NCBI RefSeq assembly: GCF_029227915.1
Contig: NC_079887.1
Location: 2,294,001 to 2,358,000, forward strand
Length of the DNA stretch: 64,000 nucleotides
Direction of reading: 5' to 3'
Source: Hydractinia symbiolongicarpus
Taxonomy: Eukaryota; Cnidaria; Hydrozoa; Anthoathecata; Hydractiniidae
A program made the translations under genes and the position numbers. Of the stretch, positions 11,401 to 19,200 are shown one piece after another; the first letter of the stretch is position 1; every line of letters begins with the position of its first letter. Below the pieces are notes generated by a model. That model was not told the DNA's origin and ran no database searches. It worked only from the letters and a program-made list of their open reading frames with translations.

Positions 11401-12887
11401 TTATACCCTAGAAATATGTTCAAAACAGATGACAAGCTGTGATCATTAAATAACATGGATTTTAGTAGAAGTGTAAGTTATCATTTGGTGATTGAATTGC
11501 AGCTGTTGCACTTACAGCTCTTATTTTTTCTAACTCGTCTGAAGTTCTTCGTATTGCATTTTGCTTACTCTCAAAACCAGCTCGCAGTCGCAATTTGTTT
11601 CGGTTACGTAAAGAAACGGGTACACCAAATGTTCTAAAAAATGAATAATATGATGATTTAATACGATTCTATCTTTTTTAGGAGAGATTACAAGACGAAA
11701 ACACGCTTAATCTCGAATAATCATCGCGAATGTAAAATAAATAATCTTGCAACCGTGGTGACAAAGATAGTGACAATTTTTGTATATGAAAATTTTGTTT
11801 GTTCATTTTAGTACCTCTGCCCCATACATACCTTTCTACTACTGTTTCGCTCCACTGATTTTCAATGTCAAGTTTTACAGCATTGACCAGCTCGTTCTTC
11901 TCTTTCTTCTCATTCTTTATCACCATTGTCTTAAAGTGTGACGTGAAGGAAAGATTATGATTTGCTTTGAATTCATCGTCTAATTTTTGAAGAGTTGCCT
12001 TGGTCTGCGCCTAAAAATATTTTTAAGATTAATTGATACAACTTAGCCATTTCATAGAACAATTTTATAAGAATGAAAGATGTCCCGTGATTTTTTACAT
12101 GCGTATCCAAAATGAACACCAAACGTATATTTTTACTTTCGGACTTCTGGTCGTAACTTGTAACTCTGATTTCCGGCTTTATTGATTATTATGAACGCAA
12201 CTTCTCTTTTTCTCATTTTGATTATGCCGAATGAAAATAGACATAAAGCTGGGAACGAGTTTGTTATTAAAGATCAGTGGAATAAAGGAGGTCATCTGGT
12301 ATTTTTAATTAACGTACCTTCAAATTTCTTTCTTTGTACAATCCTGCTATGTCAGCTTTTTTTTTCAAGCTAAGTTTGCGTACGGGAAACAAACCCAAGT
12401 TCTCTTTCCATATCGAATTGTTTTGGCATCCAGGACAATTTTCAAACTGGTGTATTATCTTCTTGTCTGTCGACAATCTCTTCCATTTTTCATTCCCGAA
12501 ACATTTAACGAGTTTATTTTTTGATTGGTGGTCTGTCTTTGCTAATGCACGGATGTTGTCAATAATTTTAGGGAAGCACCTTAGAAAGAAAAAAAACGAT
12601 ATTCAACAGCCTGGGAAAATAGTCATCCCCACTTTTGATTTATGAAAAGATGGATATAAATTTTTTTAAATATATGATTTTTACCTTCTAAATGTATCAT
12701 AATTTATACTTCTTAAATCAGAATGAACTTCAAGTAACTTGTTAAATTGATGTTTCAACACCCGTCCCGTAAAAACCTTTTTTGTTTCACCATCGCACTT
12801 CTTGAGACCATGCCTCTCCGTCAAAATTTGATATACTCCAATTTTTATAAAACCACAAGTTAATGGATCGAGAATAGATGATGCCAT
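7722..12887 (-). CDS. Nine-exon putative transposase gene, copy 1 (about 1235 aa)
   Basis: Exons on the minus strand: 12887-12685, 12579-12318, 12010-11832, 11633-11516, 11407-11257, 11184-11046, 10963-9231, 8819-8600, 8424-7722. All eight introns (72-411 bp) are GT-AG and every phase matches, giving 3708 nt without an internal stop. The start is the first ATG after an upstream in-frame stop (MASSILDP). Visible parts: an N-terminal Cys/His cluster (C94, H111, C116-x2-C119); a basic stretch near 342-351; WHDGS around D487, then YDPA (D506); a zinc-knuckle-like C599-x2-C602-x2-H605-x2-C608; SGRTANTEKEE (E864, E866, E867); a Pro/Thr-rich linker near 1050-1100; and a charged, probably coiled-coil end. 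The protein resembles uncharacterised multi-copy cnidarian and sponge proteins (memory). Transposase function is inferred from its place between TIRs. The D and E residues could form an RNase-H-like site, but I cannot show it. Confidence 0.8.
8600..8819 (-). CDS. Exon 8 of transposon gene, copy 1
   Basis: It encodes residues 930-1001 (starts TLIPFDWIKEYPRNHETYL, ends NQEEDYLK). The acceptor is TTATTTAG and the donor GTAATG. If intron 8 were retained, translation would end one codon later (AAG TAA), giving a protein without the C-terminal tail. Confidence 0.75.
9231..10963 (-). CDS. Exon 7 (main exon) of transposon gene, copy 1
   Basis: It encodes residues 352-928, nearly half of the protein. 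In order it holds SGRK-like LGRKMELSDIR, WHDGS (D487), YDPA (D506), the C-x2-C-x2-H-x2-C knuckle at 599-608, NNEPLHDI (about 714-721), FGVYYHSLMRH (H843, H848) and SGRTANTEKEE (E864-E867). The open frame runs on to 9160, but the better model leaves it at the GTATTA donor after codon 928, because the exon at 8819-8600 then joins in frame. The acceptor is TTCTCTTCAG. Confidence 0.85.
11046..11184 (-). CDS. Exon 6 of transposon gene, copy 1
   Basis: It encodes residues 306-350, Cys-rich in the middle (CGCNINRFRCC) and strongly basic at the end (RKKKRR, a possible nuclear localisation signal or DNA contact). The acceptor is TTTTTCAG and the donor GTATAT. Confidence 0.8.
11257..11407 (-). CDS. Exon 5 of transposon gene, copy 1
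   Basis: It encodes residues 255-304 plus one base. It ends in FTDLARRYNLKSKN, which with the next exon (GITPANAGQIMKELL) could form a small helical DNA-binding segment. The acceptor is TTTCTAG and the donor GTATGT. Confidence 0.8.
11516..11633 (-). CDS. Exon 4 of transposon gene, copy 1
   Basis: It encodes residues 216-254 and is Arg-rich (LRNRNKLRLRAGF). The acceptor is TTTTTTAG and the donor GTAAGT, the strongest donor in the gene. Confidence 0.8.
11832..12010 (-). CDS. Exon 3 of transposon gene, copy 1
   Basis: It encodes residues 156-214 plus two bases, a Lys/Glu-rich segment containing FKTMVIKNEKKEKNEL. The acceptor is TTTTTAG and the donor GTATGT. Most of it is also seen as an open frame starting at the internal ATG. 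Confidence 0.8.
12318..12579 (-). CDS. Exon 2 of transposon gene, copy 1
   Basis: It has no ATG at its start and is found by splicing: acceptor TTCTAAG, donor GTACGT. It encodes residues 69-155, including C94, H111 and C116-x2-C119, a possible zinc site. The 105-bp intron before it joins phase 2 to phase 2 and restores an Arg codon. Confidence 0.8.
12685..12887 (-). CDS. Exon 1 of transposon gene, copy 1
   Basis: It encodes residues 1-67 plus two bases of codon 68, beginning MASSILDPLTCGF. The frame is open 37 codons further upstream to a TTG, but no ATG lies there before the in-frame TGA, so the ATG at 12887 is the first usable start. The donor is GTAAAA. Confidence 0.75.
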
Positions 12888-13064
12888 ATTGTACCAATTT
12901 CTCTTCAAAAATTTTGTCGCGCGCTTTCGATTCGATTTTGGCGGTAAAATTGGAGAATGGGCGCAATTGGCCCGTAAGAAAATTAGGGGACTGCGCAATT
13001 GTCATTTCCAAACCTAATTGGTTGGATGCTACTTTGTATCGTCCTTTTTTTCATTATTGACGCC

Positions 13065-13078
13065 GTAACCATAGCAAC
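13065..13078 (-). promoter_or_regulatory. Possible RFX X-box-like site upstream of the transposon gene
   Basis: The minus strand reads GTTGCTATGGTTAC about 180 bases upstream of the ATG, near the palindromic X-box consensus bound by RFX factors. An inverted CCAAT lies at about 13016-13020. Both are single short matches, so this is only a candidate promoter. Confidence 0.2.
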
Positions 13079-13182
13079 ACAATAACATTTGTGTTTTTTT
13101 TATTTCAAGCAAATAGCCAAGATCAGGTTAAGGGCTTCCAACAAGTATATATGTACTTAGATATAGTCCACGGGATAATAGG

Positions 13183-13368
13183 ACCCATATTTTAAGATTT
13201 TACTCTCACCTTCGGAGATTAATATCTAAACGGTTTGAAAAAATAGATGAGATTATAACTGTAAGAAAAATAGTAAATGTATGGAATTTATTGCCCACAG
13301 AAGTGACAGGGCTTGCACCTGTTCTGCATGATAAATCAGCAGCTATCCAAACACACTTCTTTCAGTAA
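13183..13368 (+). pseudogene. Possible LINE reverse-transcriptase C-terminal remnant, copy 1
   Basis: A plus-strand frame of about 61 codons ends TAA at 13366-13368 and contains VRKIVNVWNLLPTEV. That pattern is typical of the very C-terminus of non-LTR retrotransposon ORF2 proteins (an aromatic-rich NVWN-LP-V tail). No ATG or catalytic domain is upstream, so it is a 5'-truncated remnant. Downstream are two near-copies of AGTAAATRAACAATAAAA about 40 bases apart. The call rests on recognition of a short motif. Confidence 0.45.
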
Positions 13369-14108
13369 ATGAACAATAAAATCACACTTCGTTTAGTAAA
13401 TAAACAATAAAACCTAACATGATAATGATAGTTATATTTGTTTAATGATGGGTAAGGAGGGCTAGGTGTAGAAAAGAAGTGGATATGAGAATAGAAATTA
13501 AAACTTCCCATTGAGTTATTTGTTGCTTATTTGAAAATACCTATTTCTAAAAGCTTAGGCAAAATTAATTCTTCAAATTTCATGGGAAAATGTAGTCATC
13601 CGCTAAAATAAAGAATTTTGAGACCACTTATATGCAAAAATAAGTTCCACAAAAATTTCCTCCACAAATAATTTGTTCAAATACAAAATAGAATCAACAA
13701 CTCGATCAAAGTGAAACATGTATATATATAAATGGCCTGTTTACGTAACAAATTTTCACCCAATTGTGAAACTTTACAAAACTTGCACAAATTTCCTTTT
13801 GTGAATTAGTTCAGTTTAGATATTGTGCAGGAATTATAGTATATAACCTATTTTTGCTTATATCCTTTGTCTAAAGTGAATTTGTATTAAATTTACAGGG
13901 AAAATTAAAAAAGAGCTGGAATTAACGTAAAATGCAAAATAAAAGATTGCGAAAGTTTGTCCTTTTTTAAAAAATGCCTTTCTTTAAACTACACATTTTA
14001 GAGCAAACTGCAAAAAAAATCCACAAAAGTTAAGTATATATATATTAGGTTATATTTCTATCCACTTAAAAATTAAAATGGTGCTGTTTAATGTATTGGA
14101 AATATTAA
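13369..14108. other. AT-rich gene-free stretch in transposon copy 1
   Basis: There is no frame of note on either strand. Short TA-rich runs lie near 13720 and 14035. Phrases such as CACAAAAGTTAAG and GCGAAAGTTTGTCC recur loosely here and again near 14680, which may be an old dispersed repeat. Nothing else can be supported. Confidence 0.5.
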
Positions 14109-14245
14109 CCCTATAATAACTGTTTATGAGGGCAATACTGGAGAATATTGACCAACGTCAAAGTATTGCCAGAGCTTGCGAGGGCAATACGTGACAGGGG
14201 TCAATATTCTAAGGTATTGCCCGAAATAAACAGTTATTATATGGA
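14109..14245. mobile_element. Foldback / MITE-like sequence, copy 1
   Basis: ATAATAACTGTTTA at 14113-14126 is mirrored exactly by TAAACAGTTATTAT at 14227-14240. Inside this, GGGCAATACTGGAGAATATT and its inverted partner ending GGTATTGCCC extend the arms to about 45 bp with a few mismatches. A related GGGCAATACCGTGGAATATT occurs again at about 14529. It encodes nothing and is probably a small non-autonomous element nested in the transposon, or part of a larger one ending near 14600. Confidence 0.6.
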
Positions 14246-14750
14246 TTATTATCCGGTTACTGCATTTTACAACAAAAAATATAACATTATAAGCAGGATG
14301 TAGAAACTATGTCTTTATAGACACTATTCCCATGGAACGTACATTCGAACTAAAAATATATTTTTTTAAATCGAATATCGTGTAAACATTACAGGATTTT
14401 ATCGTAGCTACAAACTAAAAGATAAAAGTAAGTTTCACTTCTGTTTCACGTTTTGTTTACTTTTTTCCGTGTTTATTTACATTTAATGCTACCGTATTTA
14501 AACTATAAACACTGTTGCTATGGTAGCGGGCAATACCGTGGAATATTATGACGTAAGTTCTAACCAATCACATTGCTCGATTTTCGAAAATATCGATGCC
14601 GCCCTATTGCGTGGCAGGCAAAAAGATCCAGGCACTAGGTAGGCGAGGTCCTATTTACCTTAAAGCGAAAAAGGAGCCAAATTCACAAAAATTAAGCAAA
14701 CAAAAATTAATCCCGCAAGAACTTATCCCGCATTAATTAACATTAATTAT

Positions 14751-15062
14751 GGCACCGTAGGTGAGTGGTTATAGCTCTCGTACTCTGTGCGGGAGACCAG
14801 GGTTCGATTCCTCTTGACGGCGATTCAACATGTGAGGGAAATTGGGAAGATGGCACACTGTGTGGGCCGTTGGATGTTGCCGGGAGTTGTCTAGTAGAGC
14901 GCGGGCCCTAATTGGGTCTGCGTAGCGCAAAATGAGCATTAAATACTCTAGGACTCTCCATCTAAGCCATAGCCCCTGCTGGAAATAATAGACAGGGTAT
15001 ATCCCTCGATATTTGTGAGGCTAGCCATGTAAAATATGCACATCTATCTATCTATCTACACA
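14751..15062 (+). mobile_element. tRNA-derived SINE, copy 1
   Basis: The head is tRNA-like: an A-box-like TAGGTGAGTGG at 14758-14768 and a perfect B box GGTTCGATTCC at 14811-14821, spaced as in a tRNA gene. A unique body follows and it ends in a (CTAT)n run near 15044-15060. These are the usual parts of an RNA polymerase III SINE. The anticodon arm does not fold properly and no CCA-end acceptor pairing is seen, so it is not a working tRNA gene. I saw no clear target duplication. Confidence 0.75.
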
Positions 15063-15559
15063 CATAAGGTAGTCTGTTTCTTCGCATGAAGGTATCGGTA
15101 CGACTTTATATGAATATATGTCAATCAGAAGGTATCCATCTACACTGGCTTAAAGCCTCAACACAATGTTTCTGTAGTAGAAAGAAATGGACTGAAAAAG
15201 ACCTTTCCGCTCAGCTAGCAAGCTCCCACATCTTTCAGCCTGCCACGCAGTTGTTAGAGCCAGCAGGGCCTATCGTGAAAAATGTAAACATTCAAAAAGT
15301 TCTATAAATTTGTACAATATATATCACACACAGGACACAAACATTTTTTATGTGTAGCTAGCTATAGCTACCAAAACACATTAGGAAGCAAACAAACACA
15401 AAAGGAAGCATACAAATTGCAAAACATATCTGGCTAGCTAAGCATTAGAAATTAAACTTATAATATTATTGCTAACCATATTGAAAGAGAAAGAGAAAGC
15501 TAGCTAGGAGAAGAGACTTCATTTTATGATGGCTTCTGCAAAGTTGCAGTTTGCTTGTT
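15063..15559. other. Gene-free stretch in transposon copy 1
   Basis: A 73-codon ATG frame (15086-15307, plus) is present but shows no recognisable domain, and I do not call it a gene. The stretch is marked by TAGCTAGCTA-type words (15355-15370, 15432, 15500) and an AGAGAAAGAGAAAG run near 15485. Confidence 0.4.
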
Positions 15560-15640
15560 TACGTGATCAACCTCTTCCCCAGGGCTCCTTCCAAGATTGT
15601 CGAAAAAGTAAACCGGCCCCGGGGACGAGATTGTCATTAG
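15560..15640. mobile_element. Short foldback sequence, copy 1
   Basis: CAACCTCTTCCCCAGGG (from about 15570) is mirrored imperfectly by CCCCGGGGACGAGATTG (to about 15635), giving a hairpin of roughly 70 bp. The arms are far more GC-rich than their surroundings. It looks like a deleted MITE reduced to its two ends. Confidence 0.5.
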
Positions 15641-16224
15641 CTAGGTCTTAAAAATGACGGACCAAACAATGGCGGCGAAGTTCAGGGATTTTTAAAGGTA
15701 GTGCATTGAAATGCTTCTGCCGCTGGCTGAATATTGCACACCAGTTGTAAAGATGTAGTAGAAAGTGTAGCTTAGATAATGCAGAATGGGTTTTGTTCAA
15801 GGCATAAGTGCAAAAATTAACGAATAGCAATAAATTGTACAAAATGAATGACAAGTTGCCAAAATTGGCACAAAATATGGGAAAGATTGGCAATTTTTAC
15901 TGCTTTATATTGAAGTTGGGACTTATGTCACGTACGATTTTGTAAGATTGTCATGTTAACTTACCAATTTATGTGTTTTTTTTCCCAGTGACTCGACAAA
16001 ACTTCAGCGTTTTTCGAAAACATGCTATTTTTGGTACCCCTACTTCTGGAGCTCCCTGTGGTCATACGAGAAGGAATCTGAAACCGAGGTTATCATTTTT
16101 GAAAAGAGGAGGCTTTGCTGACCAAAATATGAACGAGTTATATTATTTCGTCGTAAAATGGTCGAGTTAATTAAACATAAAGTTCCCAATTTTTCATAAG
16201 CTGAAAAACGTGTAATTTCCAGAC
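15641..16224. other. Gene-free stretch inside the right end, copy 1
   Basis: Short frames occur (15648-15893 minus; 15973-16170 plus), but neither has a domain, and the plus one begins within a T-run. The CCCAG at about 15985 could be a splice acceptor, but I could not find a partner exon. The 7 bases CAGCGTT near 16006 are missing from copy 2. Confidence 0.4.
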
Positions 16225-16244
16225 CCGGCCTTAATATCGACGAG
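16225..16244 (-). repeat. Right terminal inverted repeat, copy 1
   Basis: The reverse complement is CTCGTCGATATTAAGGCCGG and matches the left end at 16 of 20 positions. The satellite resumes immediately after it with GAGTAAACTC. The motif AACTCG lies just inside both ends (about 6600, and inverted near 16133 and 16164), possibly a subterminal binding site. Confidence 0.85.
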
Positions 16245-19200
16245 GAGTAAACTCATTTCCCGAACGATTTTTTAAAATATTTTTTCACCACTAAAACGCA
16301 TGAGACTTGTAGTTTTCAAAAATGTTTTCATTTTTGATGAGACGCTGAATAAAAGAAGTTTAATCGCCGGCAAACGAAAACCTGCGATTTCCCGTAAATC
16401 CCGGACTTGGCCCGTATAGTAATGAAAGTACCCGGGATGTAAACTCATTTCCCGAACGATTTTTTAAATTATTATTTCACCACTAAAACCCATGAGACTT
16501 GTAGTTTTTAAAAATGTTTTCATTTTTGATGAGACGCTGAATAAAAGAAGTTTAATCGCCGGCAAACGAAAACCCGCGACTTCTCGTAAATCCCGGATTC
16601 GGCCCGTATAGTCAAAAGTATACAAAGAAAGTACCCAGGGAGTAAACTCATTTTCCGAACGATTTTTTAAATTATATTTTCACCACTAAAACGCATGAAA
16701 CTTGTAGTTTTCAAAAATGTTTTCATTTTTGATGAGACGCTGAATGAAAGAAGTTTAATCGGCGGCAAACGAAAACCTGCCATTTCCCGTAAATCCCGGA
16801 CTCTGCCCGTATAGTCAAAAGTATACAAAGAAAGTACCCAGGGTGTAAACTCATTTCCCGAACGATTTTTTAAATTATTATTTCACCACTAAAGCCCATG
16901 ATACTTGTAGTTTTCAAAAATGTTTTCATTTTTGATGAGACGCTGAATAAAAGAAGTTTAATCGCCGGCAAACGAAAACCCGCCATTTCCCGTAAACCCC
17001 GGACTCGGCCCGCATATTCAAAAGTATACAAAGAAAGTACCCAGGGAGTAAACTCATTTCCCGAACGATTTTTTAAATTATTTTTTTACCACTAAAACGC
17101 ATGAGACTTGCAGTTTTCAAAAATGTTTTCATTTTTGATGAGACGCTGATTAAAAGAAGTTTAATCGCCGGCAAACGAAAACCTGCGATTTCCCGTAAAT
17201 CCCGGACTCGGCCCGTATAGCCAAAAGTATACAAAGAAAGTACCCAGGGTGTAAACTCATTTCCCGAACGATTTTTTATATTATTATTTCACCACTAAAG
17301 CCCATGAGACTTGTAGTTTTTAAAAATGTTTTCATTTTTGATGAAACGCTGAATAAAAGAAGTTTAAACGCCGGCAAACGAAAACCCGCGACTTCCCGTA
17401 AATCCCGGACTCGGCCCGTATAGTCAAAAGTATACGAAGAAAGCACCCAGGGAGTAAACTCATTTTCCGAACGATTTTTTAAAATATTTTTTCACCACTA
17501 AAACGCATGAGACTTGTAGTTTTCAAAAATGTTTTCATTTTAGATGAGACGCTGAATAAAAGAAGTTTAATTCCCGGCAAACGAAAACCTGCGATTTCCC
17601 GTAAATCCCGGACTCGGCCCGTATAGTAATGAAAGTACCCGGGATGTAAACTCATTTCCCAAACGATTTTTTAAGTTATTATTTCACCACTAAAACCCAT
17701 GAGACTGGTAGTTTTCAAAAATGTTTTCATTTTTGATGAGACGCTGAACAAAAGAAGTTTAATCGCCGGCAAAGGAAAACCTGCGATTTCCCGTAAATAC
17801 CGGACTCGGCCCGTATAGTAATGAAAGCACCCGGGATGTAAACTCATTTCCCGAACGATTTTTTAAGTTATTATTTCACCACTAAAACCCATGAGACTTG
17901 TAGTTTTCAAAAATGTTTTCATTTTTGATGAGACGCTGAATAAAAGAAGTTTAATCGCCGGCAAACGAAAACCTGCGATTTCCCGTAAATCCCGGATTCG
18001 GCCCGTATAGTAATGAAAGTACCCGGGATGTAAACTCATTTCCCGAACGATTTTTTAAAATATTATTTCACCACTAAAACCCATGAGACTTGTAGTTTTC
18101 AAAAATGTTTTCATTTTTGATGAGACGCTGAATAAAAGAAGTTTAATCGCCGGCAAACGAAAACCTGCGATTTCCCGTAAATACCGGACCCGGCCCGTAT
18201 AGTCAAAAGTATACAAAGAAAGTACCCAGGGTGTAAACTCATTTCCCGAACGATTTTTTAAATTATTATTTCACCACTAAAGCCCATGAGACTTGTAGTT
18301 TTTAAAAATGTTTTCATTTTTGATGAGACGCTGAATAAAAGAAGTTTAATCGCCGGCAAACGAAAACCTGCAATTTCCCGTAAATCCCGGACTCTGCCCG
18401 TATAGTCAAAAGTATTCAAAGAAAGTACCCAGGGTGTAAACTCATTTCCCGAACGATTTTTTAAATTAGTATTTCACCACTAAAGCCCATGAGACTTGTA
18501 GTTTTCAAAAATGTTTTCATTTTTGATGAGACGCTGAATAAAAGAAGTTTAATCGCCGGCAAACGAAAACCTGCGATTTCCCGTAAATCCCGGACTCGGC
18601 CCGTATAGTCAAAAGTATACAAAGAAAGTATCCAGGGTGTAAACTCATTTCCCGAACGATTTTTTAAATTATTATTTCACCACTAAAGCCCATGAGACTT
18701 GTAGTTTTTAAAATTGTTTTCATTTTTGATGAAACGCTGAATAAAAGAAGTTTAAACGCCGGCAAACGAAAACCCGCGACTTCCCGTAAATCCCGGACTC
18801 GGCCCGTATAGTCAAAAGTATATGAAGAAAGCACCCAGGGAGTAAACTCATTTTCCGAACGATTTTTTAAAATATTTTTTCACCACTAAAACGCATGAGA
18901 CTTGTAGTTTTCAAAAATGTTTTCATTTTTGATGAGACGCTGAATAAAAGAAGTTTAATCGCCGGCAAACGAAAACCTGCGATTTCCCGTAAATCCCGGA
19001 CTCGGCCCGTATAGTAATGAAAGTACCCGGGATGTAAACTCATTTCCCGAACGATTTTTTAAGTTATTATTTCACCACTAAAACCCATGAGACTTGTAGT
19101 TTTTAAAAATGTTTTCATTTTTGATGAGACGCTGAATAAAAGAAGTTTAATCGCCGGCAAACGAAAACCCGCCATTTCCCGTAAACCCAGGACTCGACCC

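Larger units (their letters stand above)
6558..16244 (-). mobile_element. TIR-bounded DNA transposon, copy 1 (9687 bp)
   Basis: A unique-sequence block interrupts one satellite monomer. Its left end reads CTCGTCGACGTTAAGGCGCG and the reverse complement of its right end reads CTCGTCGATATTAAGGCCGG, 16 of 20 identical. The satellite just left ends in GGGA and just right begins GAGTAAAC. Removing the block with one GA (or GGA) restores the usual CCCAGGGAGTAAAC. The minus strand carries one nine-exon gene over 7722-12887; the rest is non-coding and holds older repeats. TIRs, a 2-3-bp target duplication and a large gene fit a cut-and-paste DNA transposon. The ends do not begin CACTA, and the duplication is not TA, TTAA or 8 bp, so I assign no superfamily. 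No LTRs were seen. It could be non-autonomous today, but the gene reads open throughout. Confidence 0.85.

Noticed and set aside
12182-12645. Two plus-strand frames over exon 2 and intron 2
   Set aside because: They are shadows of the minus-strand gene and have no recognisable content.
12787-13011. Minus-strand ATG frame of 74 codons overlapping exon 1
   Set aside because: It is out of frame with exon 1 and cannot be joined to exon 2 in phase.
14751-14825. A functional tRNA gene
   Set aside because: The B box is perfect, but the anticodon and acceptor arms do not fold properly, and a SINE body and tail follow.
15973-16170. 65-codon plus-strand frame near the right end of the element
   Set aside because: Copy 2 loses 7 bp inside it, which breaks the frame, and no domain was recognised.
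6558-16244. LTR retrotransposon or Helitron
   Set aside because: There are no long direct terminal repeats, no visible polymerase or helicase motifs in the gene, and the ends are inverted repeats with a target duplication.
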